Assembly: GCA_020724025.1 (NCBI GenBank)
Contig: DYHU01000239.1
Location: 1 to 5,867 of the forward strand
Reading direction: 5' to 3'
Source of the DNA: Syntrophorhabdus sp.
Lineage (GTDB): Bacteria; Desulfobacterota; BSN033; UBA1163
Length of the DNA stretch: 5,867 nt
A program made the translations under genes and the position numbers. How positions within the stretch are numbered: the stretch's first letter is position 1; each line of letters begins with the position of its first letter. The notes beneath the pieces were generated by a model, which had not been told where the DNA came from, searched no databases, and saw only the letters and a list, made by a program, of their open reading frames with translations. This document shows, piece after piece, positions 1 to 5,857 of the stretch.

Positions 1-12
1 AGGGAGAACTTT

Positions 13-40
13 GAGATTTCTGAAAAAGTCTAGAAATCTC
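13..40. other. Perfect 9-bp inverted repeat (hairpin) in the AOR upstream region
   Basis: GAGATTTCT (13-21) pairs exactly with AGAAATCTC (32-40) across a 10-base loop. No T-run follows on the plus strand, so it is not a standard intrinsic terminator in that direction. It could be a protein-binding palindrome, or the 3' hairpin of a gene lying outside the window. Only the symmetry is seen; the function is unknown. Confidence 0.5.
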
Positions 41-41
41 T

Positions 42-75
42 GATTACATCGATTAGGAACCGATTACACAGATTA
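42..75. repeat. Four GATTA repeats at about one helical turn spacing
   Basis: GATTA occurs at 42, 51, 62 and 71, with intervals of 9, 11 and 9 bases. At a larger scale, 41-60 and 61-80 form an imperfect 20-bp tandem repeat with 15 of 20 positions identical. The reverse complement reads TAATCTGTGTAATC. The spacing would put the motifs on one face of the helix, which fits a regulator site. A simple degenerate tandem repeat explains it equally well. Confidence 0.55.
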
Positions 76-104
76 GAAATGCATTGATAAATAAAATGAA
101 GAGG

Positions 105-120
105 TTGATCGGGAGATCAA
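105..120. other. Small inverted repeat TTGATC-GGGA-GATCAA in the AOR leader
   Basis: A perfect 6-bp stem with a GGGA tetraloop lies 46 bases before the AOR start codon. It is short enough to arise by chance. It could form a hairpin in the 5' leader or be a small operator. Confidence 0.3.
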
Positions 121-136
121 GTTGTGGCATAGTGAA

Positions 137-161
137 AAAGGAGTCTATTCAGAAAGGAGTC
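137..161 (+). promoter_or_regulatory. Duplicated AAAGGAGTC; the second copy is the AOR ribosome binding site
   Basis: AAAGGAGTC occurs at 137-145 and again at 153-161. The second copy supplies AAGGAG at 154-159, six bases before the ATG at 166, which is a strong Shine-Dalgarno at good spacing and fixes the AOR start. The first copy has no start codon at suitable distance, so it may be a standby site or a short duplication. Confidence 0.7.
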
Positions 162-165
162 CCGG

Positions 166-2007
166 ATGAAACTGAAAGGCTATATAGGCAAAATCCTAAA
201 GATCGATCTCACCCATTTCAAAGTTTCCATCGAGGACCTTCATGAGGAGTGGGCCAAACAATTCATCGGCGGAAGTGGTCTCGGCGCAAAATATTTGTAT
301 GAAATGACCGATGAGAAAACAGACCCTCTTGGCCCTGGGAATCCCCTGATCTTTATGACCGGGCCCTTCACCGGAACCTCGGTCCCTCTCTCCGGAAGGC
401 ATGCGGTGGTCTCACGGTCTCCTCTCACCACCATCTTCGGTGAATCGGATGTGGGAGGCACCTGGGGGGCCCATCTGAAGAGGGCAGGATTCGATGGAAT
501 CATCCTCACCGGTCAATCCGAGAAACCCGTTTACCTCTGGATCAACGATGGTCATGTAGCCATCCGTGACGCCTCCCATCTCCTGGGGAAAGATACTTAT
601 GAGATCGACCCCCTTCTGAAGGCCGAAACCCATGAAAAGGCGGTCATCAGCGCTATCGGTCAGGCCGGAGAGAACCAGGTCTTATTAGCTTCGATCATGA
701 CCGATGGCAGGGATGGCAGGGCAGCGGGACGTTGCGGAATGGGGGCGGTGATGGGTTCAAAGAATCTGAAAGCCCTTGTTGTCTATGGAACTCAGAAAGT
801 GCTGGTCTTCCATCCTGAAGAAGTGGACTGTCTTCAAAAAGAATATAGTGCGATGATCATTAAGAATGCGGAGAATTTTAAAAAATACGGAACGGCAGGC
901 GCCCTCTCCACCTTCGAGGCCATGGGGACGCTTCCCCTTCAGAACTGGAAATTTGTCGGACGGTGGGAAGAATCTGCGGAGAAGATCAATGGCTTCACCC
1001 TCTCGGAAACCCTGTTGACAGGCCGATACTTCTGCGATGCCTGCTTTCTGGGGTGCGGGAGAAGGGTGAAGATCGACCATGGGCCCTATGCCGGTGTTGA
1101 TGGCGCAGGACCGGAATATGAAACCCTTGCCCTCCTCGGAAGTAATTGTCTGATCGACAACCTCGAAGCCCTCTGTTATGCCAATGAACTCTGCAACCGT
1201 TTCGGCCTTGACACCATCTCCACAGGCGGAGCCATTGCCTTTGGAATGGAGGCCTTTGAGAAGGGATTGATCGACCGTGAGGATACGAGCGGAATTGAAC
1301 TGCGGTGGGGAAACGAAGAGGCTATGATCGAGATGATCCGGATGATCGCTCAAAAAAAGGACTTTGGGGAAACCCTCGGCATGGGTGTAAAAAAAGCCTC
1401 CGAGGTGATCGGCAAGAATTCGGTTGAGTTTGCCATGCACATTAAAGGCCTGGAATTCCCAGCCCATGATCCCAGAGGCTACAACGCAGGCGCAACAGGA
1501 TTCGCCACCTCATCCAGAGGGGCATGCCATCTCGCCGGCCTCAGTCATACTTTTGAGAGGGTTCTCAAATCTCCTGAGATGGGGATTCCGGAGCCTCTGG
1601 ACCGGTATCAGGTTGAAGGGAAAGGGATCCTTGCGGCCAAGAGTCAGAACCTGATGGGCATGCTGGACTCCCTCAAACTCTGCAAGTTCGTCCTGTTCGG
1701 TGGTGTGACGATCACAGATATCGTGAAATGGTATCAACTTGTGACCGGCGGAGAGATGACCGTGGACGATTTCATAAAGACAGGAGAACGGATCTTCAAT
1801 CTAAAGCGACTCTACAATGTGAGATTGGGGATTAGCCGTAAAGACGACACACTTCCTTTTCGCTCCCTCACATTCAAACGAATTGGCAAGGGATTAACGC
1901 CGAACCTCCCCCCTCTCGGCCAGATGCTCAGCGAATATTATGAATATCGCGACTGGACGGAGGACGGAATTCCCACCCCGGAAAAAATAAAAGAGCTGGG
2001 ATTATAA
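166..2007 (+). CDS. Aldehyde:ferredoxin oxidoreductase (AOR) family tungsten/molybdenum enzyme
   Basis: This is a 613-residue protein, the usual length for AOR-family enzymes, which are cytoplasmic and oxidise aldehydes to carboxylic acids (or catalyse related reductions) using a tungsten or molybdenum bis-pterin cofactor and one 4Fe-4S cluster. The N-terminal AOR domain runs from about 4 to 208 (GYIGKILKIDL at 5-15, FIGGSGLGAKYL at 33-44, AGRCGMGAVMGSKNLKA at 187-203). The cluster ligands are present as C290, C293 and C297 (CDACFLGC), with the distal cysteine C506 in DSLKLCKF. GPEYET is at 315-320 and DPRG at 435-438, both typical of the family. Start choice rests on AAGGAG six bases upstream and on homology beginning at once. 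No ferredoxin, MoaD/ThiS-like or pterin gene is adjacent, so substrate and electron partner cannot be assigned. The gene appears intact and converges on the radical SAM gene. A BamB-type or other subfamily role cannot be excluded. Confidence 0.95.
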   Translation: MKLKGYIGKILKIDLTHFKVSIEDLHEEWAKQFIGGSGLGAKYLYEMTDEKTDPLGPGNPLIFMTGPFTGTSVPLSGRHAVVSRSPLTTIFGESDVGGTWGAHLKRAGFDGIILTGQSEKPVYLWINDGHVAIRDASHLLGKDTYEIDPLLKAETHEKAVISAIGQAGENQVLLASIMTDGRDGRAAGRCGMGAVMGSKNLKALVVYGTQKVLVFHPEEVDCLQKEYSAMIIKNAENFKKYGTAGALSTFEAMGTLPLQNWKFVGRWEESAEKINGFTLSETLLTGRYFCDACFLGCGRRVKIDHGPYAGVDGAGPEYETLALLGSNCLIDNLEALCYANELCNRFGLDTISTGGAIAFGMEAFEKGLIDREDTSGIELRWGNEEAMIEMIRMIAQKKDFGETLGMGVKKASEVIGKNSVEFAMHIKGLEFPAHDPRGYNAGATGFATSSRGACHLAGLSHTFERVLKSPEMGIPEPLDRYQVEGKGILAAKSQNLMGMLDSLKLCKFVLFGGVTITDIVKWYQLVTGGEMTVDDFIKTGERIFNLKRLYNVRLGISRKDDTLPFRSLTFKRIGKGLTPNLPPLGQMLSEYYEYRDWTEDGIPTPEKIKELGL

Positions 2008-2169
2008 TTTAATAAGAAAGGCAACGGTCTCCTTGCCCAAATTCTTTGCATCAACTCTTCCTTCCTGTACTCGTGATTTTCTAAAATCCTCCTTCAATAC
2101 CACCTTTAGAGTGTTAATCGATAATTTTTGTTGACTTTTTGAATTATAGTGAACGACTTTGAAAAGTAG
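2002..2169 (-). pseudogene. Unrecognised open stretch without a start codon, possible 3' remnant of a gene
   Basis: Reading leftward there are 55 sense codons between TGA (2172-2170) and TAA (2004-2002), with no in-frame ATG. The last 35 or so residues look protein-like: LKVVLKEDFRKSR, then VDAKNLGKETVAFLIKL before the stop. The upstream half lies inside the inserted repeat at 2144-2271, so a gene 5' end may have been displaced. The stop overlaps the last codons of AOR on the other strand. I do not recognise the family. It may also be chance, since 55 codons is short. Confidence 0.25.
2020..2037. terminator. Small hairpin in the convergent gap, possible weak bidirectional terminator
   Basis: GGCAA (2020-2024) pairs with TTGCC (2033-2037), and GG (2026-2027) with CC (2031-2032), leaving one bulged C and a 3-base loop. 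Read on the minus strand, the hairpin is followed by TTTCTTATTAAATT, a T-rich tail that fits rho-independent termination of leftward transcripts. Read on the plus strand the tail is weaker (CAAATTCTTTG). Its position 13 bases after the AOR stop suits a terminator, but the stem is short. Confidence 0.35.
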
Positions 2170-2271
2170 TCATTGCGAGGAGCGAAGCGACGTGGCAATC
2201 CCATGAGATTGCTTCACTTCGTTCGCAATGACACATGGTGGATGTCAACTTATTTAAGTCGTTCACTATAA
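2144..2271. mobile_element. MITE-like nested palindromic repeat with 16-bp perfect terminal inverted repeats
   Basis: TTATAGTGAACGACTT at 2144-2159 is matched exactly by its reverse complement at 2256-2271. Nested inside is a second long imperfect hairpin (2169-2232) starting GTCATTGCGA and ending TCGCAATGAC, with arms carrying the GAGCGAAGCGACGTGGCAATC type of motif. The element is 128 bp, has no coding capacity and sits between convergent genes, as expected for a non-autonomous miniature element or REP/MITE-type repeat. From memory this inner motif is a dispersed repeat in many anaerobe genomes. A target duplication is not clear; the terminal TA dinucleotides would fit one but prove nothing. 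Confidence 0.75.
2169..2232. repeat. Inner hairpin, GTCATTGCGAGGAGCGAAG-type dispersed repeat
   Basis: GTCATTGCGA (2169-2178) and TCGCAATGAC (2223-2232) pair perfectly. The arms continue imperfectly through GCGAAGCGA against TTCACTTCG and GCAATC against GATTGC, closing on a loop near CCATGA. The arms have drifted from each other, suggesting an old element or one in which only the ends are constrained. In RNA it would form a long stem and could limit read-through between the convergent genes. Confidence 0.7.
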
Positions 2272-2277
2272 ATCGAT

Positions 2278-2329
2278 TAAGAGATCGGGGGTGACGTTCC
2301 TCCATATTAGCCCCCAAACTGATCTCTTA
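2278..2329. terminator. Hairpin spanning the stop codon of the radical SAM gene
   Basis: TAAGAGATC (2278-2286) pairs with GATCTCTTA (2321-2329), and GGGGG (2287-2291) with CCCCC (2311-2315), with a 5-base bulge on one side and a 19-base loop. The distal arm codes for the last residues of the radical SAM protein. There is no clear T-run after it on the minus strand, so it may stabilise the mRNA 3' end or contribute to termination without being a classical terminator. Confidence 0.4.
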
Positions 2330-3677
2330 GAAAATGAAGAATCGTCCGGATACCCAAACCATGTTTTTTGATGTGATGCCAGATATCCAGGATCGCCTTT
2401 TTCGATCGGGTATAGTAAAGGAGGTGCGCCTTGAGCAGAAGCCACTCCATTCGGATGAATGAGAGATGGTCGTGTTTAAAGACTAAGTGCTGCATATCGA
2501 AGAAGGACCAGGGTGCTCTCCATCTAAAGATTCGGTCCCTCACCTGCTCATAGATGGCCGTGCCTGGATAAGGGGTGAGAATGGAAAACTGAGCGACATT
2601 GGTATTGAGCCTTTTAGCAAAACGGATGGTTTCGTGAATCGTCTCAGCCGTTTCATGGAGTCCTCCCAAGATATAGGAGGCATGGATCTCAAGACCATTC
2701 TTTTTGAGCATCTCCACGGCCTGAACCGTGCTTTCCACATCGATCCCCTTCTTCAATTCTTCAAGGGTCTTCGGATTAAAGGATTCCACACCGATGAAGA
2801 CCGATTTCGCCCCTGCTCTGACCATCTCTTTTACCATTTCTTCACTTCGAAGCAGGAGGTCCACCCTGGATAAGCACCACCACCAGAGATCGAGTCTCTT
2901 TTCGATGATCCCATGGCAAATTTCAATCACCCTCTTCGGAAGGAGGTTAAAGGTATCATCCACAAAGGCCACAGCATTAAAATGATATCGGTCATAAATC
3001 TCTTCGAGTTCTTTTAAAATGGCCTCCACACTCCTCATCCTCACTTTCGTTCCCCAAAAATGGGAGGAAGCACAGAAGGTACATTGATACGGACATCCAC
3101 GGCTGGTAATCAAAGGGGTGATGTCTCGACCTCCAAATTTGGTCTTTCGATAATTGTCCATATGAATGAGATGTCTGGCAGGAAGGGGGAGGCTGTCAAG
3201 ATTCTCCATGAAGGGTCTGGGAGGGGTTCGAACTATCTGGCCATTTGAAAGAAAACTGATCCCCTGGATGCAATGGAATTTCCCATCGTTCTTCTGTAAG
3301 GCAGTCGCTAATTCTGAGAAGGTTATCTCCCCTTCTCCATGGACGATGAAATCGACTCTTTTGGTCGAAAGGATTACTTTATCCACATAGCCAGGATGAG
3401 GACCTCCCATTACGACCGTGCAACCACTCGCCTTGGCTCTCTTGGCTAATTGGAGGGCCTGGCGATGACGGGTGGTATCCGTGGAGATACCAACAATGTC
3501 ATATTTCTTAAAAACGATATCTTCCTTCTCCTTTCGGACAGCTAAGTCTCTGACCACGACTTGGTGACCTTCCTTCTCCACATAAGCGGCGACGTAGAGA
3601 AGGCCAAGAGGTGGAAAGAGAACTCCTGTTGCTTTAAGGGTCCCCGTTGGAGCAGGATTGATCAGAAGAATTTTCAT
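2307..3677 (-). CDS. B12-binding domain radical SAM protein
   Basis: This 456-residue protein combines an N-terminal cobalamin-binding domain (about 1-150) with a radical SAM core. The B12 part starts KILLINPAP, has PPLGLLYVAAY at 22-32 and GGPHPG at 91-96, but lacks the DxHxxG histidine, as in many class B (BchE-like) members. The iron-sulphur motif is CPYQCTFC with C195, C199 and C202. Further core motifs are FVDDTFN (238-244), IGVES (295-299) and LTPYPGT (367-373). The C-terminal tail after about 400 is short and basic. Such proteins use SAM and cobalamin for methylations or ring and lipid rearrangements; the substrate here is unknown. Start choice: AAGGG lies eight bases before the ATG. 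Two gene remnants lie directly upstream on the same strand, one of a glycosyltransferase, hinting at envelope or lipid modification (inference). Confidence 0.93.
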   Translation of the reverse strand: MKILLINPAPTGTLKATGVLFPPLGLLYVAAYVEKEGHQVVVRDLAVRKEKEDIVFKKYDIVGISTDTTRHRQALQLAKRAKASGCTVVMGGPHPGYVDKVILSTKRVDFIVHGEGEITFSELATALQKNDGKFHCIQGISFLSNGQIVRTPPRPFMENLDSLPLPARHLIHMDNYRKTKFGGRDITPLITSRGCPYQCTFCASSHFWGTKVRMRSVEAILKELEEIYDRYHFNAVAFVDDTFNLLPKRVIEICHGIIEKRLDLWWWCLSRVDLLLRSEEMVKEMVRAGAKSVFIGVESFNPKTLEELKKGIDVESTVQAVEMLKKNGLEIHASYILGGLHETAETIHETIRFAKRLNTNVAQFSILTPYPGTAIYEQVRDRIFRWRAPWSFFDMQHLVFKHDHLSFIRMEWLLLKAHLLYYTRSKKAILDIWHHIKKHGLGIRTILHFLRDQFGG

Positions 3678-3704
3678 AGAAAAAACCCTTCAATGATTCC
3701 TAAA

Positions 3705-3857
3705 TTAACACCTACGGCAGGACTCTTTTTGAGGAATTTTCTCTGCCAGATGGGTTAAACGAATTAAGTTTTCTGTAGAGGCGTTCGCCAAAAGAGAAAG
3801 GGCATTCGTTCTAAATTTTTCGATAGAATATCGCTTCGCCCGCCGGTAAAAATCCAT
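3705..3857 (-). CDS. Small 50-residue ORF between the glycosyltransferase remnant and the radical SAM gene
   Basis: The protein begins MDFYRRAKRYSIEKF, contains NALSLLANASTENLIRL and ends KESCRRC. It is basic and probably helical, with no signal peptide or membrane span. GAGGA (3867-3863), five bases before the ATG, overlaps the TGA stop of the upstream glycosyltransferase frame; the gap is only eight bases, typical of translational coupling. The stop is 27 bases before the radical SAM start. I do not recognise the family. If one base were removed near the AAAAA run, the frame would continue through SPAVGVNLGIIEGFFL and end in TGA overlapping the ATG of the radical SAM gene, so a frameshifted longer gene or a fragment of a larger protein is possible. 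Confidence 0.5.
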   Translation of the reverse strand: MDFYRRAKRYSIEKFRTNALSLLANASTENLIRLTHLAEKIPQKESCRRC

Positions 3858-3865
3858 CCTATTCC

Positions 3866-4054
3866 TCAACCCAACAGACTCCGAAGAAATATTTTACAAA
3901 CCAACCAAGTGTCGGCCACGGGCCTGAAATGGCTGGAACCCGTTCCATCGACACGTTGTGTTTTGATAGGAACAGATATCACGCTGAACCCTTTTTTGCA
4001 AGCGTTAGTCAGGAGTTCCCAGCAATTCAGACACTGGACTTCAGACCTTACACA
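3866..4054 (-). pseudogene. C-terminal fragment of a family 2 glycosyltransferase
   Basis: An open stretch of 62 codons without ATG runs from just after TGA at 4057-4055 to TGA at 3868-3866. Its translation includes NCWELLTNACKKGFSVISV followed by PIKT, then SSHFRPVADTW and a hydrophobic tail CKIFLRSLLG. The pattern of acidic residue, small helix, KKGF, hydrophobic strand, VPI-T, then S-S-HFRP--DTW is the familiar end of the catalytic domain of GT2 enzymes acting on polyprenyl-phosphate or similar acceptors. The N-terminal nucleotide-sugar binding part (DxD region) is absent, and the DNA upstream is AT-rich with stops in all frames, so the gene is truncated, not just frameshifted. It was probably the upstream member of the radical SAM operon. 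Assignment is by motif reading only. Confidence 0.6.
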
Positions 4055-4067
4055 TCAGACTTCTTCA
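4026..4067. repeat. Three TCAGAC repeats with an exact 14-bp period
   Basis: TTCAGAC at 4026, TTCAGAC at 4040 and ATCAGAC at 4054 recur every 14 bases, with degenerate sequence between. They lie about 80-120 bases before the promoter of the downstream flavoprotein gene, at the broken edge of the glycosyltransferase remnant. They could be remains of a tandem repeat involved in the deletion, or regulator sites. Confidence 0.4.
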
Positions 4068-4118
4068 ATTTAGGAGAGCGCAAGTCGTCAGCAGTGTCTC
4101 AGAGATACAATTCTTATT

Positions 4119-4148
4119 ATTACACTTGGCTCATGAATCTGGTATAAT
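4119..4148 (+). promoter_or_regulatory. Extended -10 sigma70-type promoter for the flavoprotein gene
   Basis: TATAAT at 4143-4148 is a perfect -10 box and is preceded by TGG, giving an extended -10 (TGnTATAAT from 4140). A weak -35 (ATTACA, 4119-4124) lies 18 bases upstream. Transcription would start near 4155, leaving a leader of about 43 bases to the ATG at 4198. It is the only convincing promoter in the gap between the divergent units. Confidence 0.65.
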
Positions 4149-4197
4149 ATGATACTGTCTGCTACTTTAATCTTTTTAATGTTTTTGAAGAAGAAGC

Positions 4198-5709
4198 ATG
4201 AGGTACGATGTCATTGTCATTGGGGCTGGAATGGGAGGACTGACCTCCGGTACCCTTTTGGCTAAGGAGGGGCTCAGGGTACTGATCTGTGAGCAATCTT
4301 CAAAAGCTGGTGGCTACTGTGTGAATTTCAGGCGAAATGGGTTTACCTTCGCACCCGCTGTCCATTACTTCAATGAATTTGGTCCCAATAGCCAGATGCA
4401 AGAGGCCTTCCAGACCTTGGGCCTTCCTCCTGAGATCGAATTTTGTCCGCAGGACCCCCAGCGCCGAATAATTACCCCTCATTTCCATCTCACCCTCTCC
4501 ACTGATATTGATCGGTTCGAAAGGGATTTAATCTACCTCTTTCCCAAAGAAAGGCTGTCTATCCATGCATACATAGAGGAATTGAAGAGGCTGGTTAAAA
4601 ACATTGAGGGCTTTTCTATCAAATCTCTTGACCTCATCAGCCTCAAAGAGAAGTCTCAGCTATTATATAAATTTATCAAGAGACCTCAACTACTCCGGTA
4701 TCGTGGCAAAACAGGCCAAGAAGTCCTGGACTCTTTTTTTAAAGACCCTCTCTTAAAATACCTCCTCACCTTTGGTGCACGTAAGGGCTCCTCGATCTTT
4801 TCCTGTGCAAGTCCTATCATGTGGGCCATAAAGGGGAACTTTTATTACATCAAAGACAAAGGGGTAGAGGCCTTGCCTCAGCTTTTTCTCAGATATTATA
4901 AGACTTACGGTGGAGAGATTTCCTTTAATACCCTTGTAAAGAAGATCGTGATTGAGGAAGGGAAGGCCCGGGGAGTTCAGATTGAGGGAGGAGAGGAGAT
5001 CCAATCCAGATATGTCATCTCCAATGGGGATTGTCACTCAACATTCCAACATCTAATAGGTAATCATCTATTGCCTGATCGATTCGTAAGGAAGCTACAA
5101 AAAAGAGAGATCTCAGCGCCGATCTTCACCCTTTATTTAGGTGTAGATCTCGATCTGGCACAGATGGGCTTTGATGGAGCTCTGGTCCATTACTACCCCA
5201 CAATTCGTAAAAACCCATGGGAGGAAATAGACGAAGAGGGATTTGACATCGAAAAGGAGAGAATGGCGATCCGTATGGATAGCATAAAGAACCCGATGCT
5301 TGCCCCAATAGGCAAGCATACCGTCGCCATCGCCGCCTTTACCCCTTACGAACTCTTTACACATGGGGGCCACACAAGTCCCCATTATGCAGAGATAAAG
5401 GAAGAGATAGTCCAAAAGATCATTGGCATCACGGAAAAGGTGATCCCTGGCCTGTCCAGTCATATCATAGTTCGGGATGCCTCAACACCTCTTACATACG
5501 AGAGAACGACATTAAACAGGCACGGCGCCACCATGGGTTGGTACCTATCGGCAAAAGAATTGTCAAGGATTCGTAGCCAGAAAACACCCATTGCCAATCT
5601 TTATCAGGCAGGCCACTGGACCTTCCCGGGTGGAGGTATACCCATGGTGATCATCTCTGGGATCAATGCAGCTAAACTTGTTCTGAAGAGCATGAAGAAA
5701 TTCACATAG
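4198..5709 (+). CDS. Phytoene desaturase / carotenoid isomerase-like FAD-dependent oxidoreductase
   Basis: A 503-residue flavoprotein of the CrtI/CrtISO/retinol-saturase group. The N-terminal dinucleotide fold starts at residue 3 (YDVIVIGAGMGGLTSG, GxGxxG at 9-14), with E32 as the likely ribose-binding acid and AGG at 37-39. The C-terminal FAD motif is LYQAGHWTFPGGGIP (468-482) followed by GINAAK (488-493). Family members desaturate, saturate or isomerise polyene chains, usually at membranes. There is no signal peptide. The start is set by the Rossmann fold beginning at once; the ribosome site is weak (GAAGAAGAAG, 4187-4196). No phytoene synthase or other carotenoid gene is in the window, so the substrate may be a carotenoid, a polyprenoid or something else. 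The gene looks intact and has its own promoter, divergent from the radical SAM unit. Confidence 0.9.
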   Translation: MRYDVIVIGAGMGGLTSGTLLAKEGLRVLICEQSSKAGGYCVNFRRNGFTFAPAVHYFNEFGPNSQMQEAFQTLGLPPEIEFCPQDPQRRIITPHFHLTLSTDIDRFERDLIYLFPKERLSIHAYIEELKRLVKNIEGFSIKSLDLISLKEKSQLLYKFIKRPQLLRYRGKTGQEVLDSFFKDPLLKYLLTFGARKGSSIFSCASPIMWAIKGNFYYIKDKGVEALPQLFLRYYKTYGGEISFNTLVKKIVIEEGKARGVQIEGGEEIQSRYVISNGDCHSTFQHLIGNHLLPDRFVRKLQKREISAPIFTLYLGVDLDLAQMGFDGALVHYYPTIRKNPWEEIDEEGFDIEKERMAIRMDSIKNPMLAPIGKHTVAIAAFTPYELFTHGGHTSPHYAEIKEEIVQKIIGITEKVIPGLSSHIIVRDASTPLTYERTTLNRHGATMGWYLSAKELSRIRSQKTPIANLYQAGHWTFPGGGIPMVIISGINAAKLVLKSMKKFT

Positions 5710-5711
5710 AA

Positions 5712-5736
5712 GGCGACATTTTTTTACTCTTTCGCC
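5712..5736. terminator. Weak hairpin after the flavoprotein gene
   Basis: GGCGA (5712-5716) pairs with TCGCC (5732-5736) across a 15-base T-rich loop, followed by ATTCCTTTATTTTCC. The position two bases after the stop suits a terminator, but the stem is only 5 bp and the loop long, so this is tentative. Confidence 0.25.
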
Positions 5737-5857
5737 ATTCCTTTATTTTCCTACATTGTGTATAAAAATTTGCATCATCCTATCGCTTTTTTATCTGATA
5801 GAGTGGAGCCTGGGGGTCACCCATTTAAAAGGCACCTGTCAAGAGAAAGAGTATCCA

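Noticed and set aside
96..244. Possible leader peptide ORF starting MKRLIGRSSCG upstream of and overlapping AOR
   Set aside because: No ribosome binding site before its ATG, out of frame with AOR, and the overlapped part is simply the AOR sequence read in another frame.
757..1467. Long minus-strand ORF of 236 codons inside the AOR gene
   Set aside because: Antisense shadow of a well-conserved AOR coding sequence; the translation shows no recognisable motif.
2144..2271. CRISPR array or retron-like RNA as explanation for the palindromes
   Set aside because: There are no regularly spaced direct repeats with spacers and no reverse transcriptase or cas gene; nested inverted repeats fit a MITE-like element better.
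2487..2873. Plus-strand ORF of 128 codons opposite the radical SAM gene
   Set aside because: Shadow frame opposite a protein with clear radical SAM motifs; no ribosome site or domain signal.
3929..4147. Plus-strand ORF of 72 codons starting MAGTRSIDTL
   Set aside because: It lies opposite the glycosyltransferase fragment, whose minus-strand translation shows family motifs; the plus-strand product has none and no ribosome site, and the promoter for the next gene overlaps its end.
5770..5797. Possible promoter TTGCAT / TATCTG before the putative gene at 5858
   Set aside because: The -35 is fair but the -10 matches poorly at 16-base spacing; AT-rich sequence makes such matches likely by chance.
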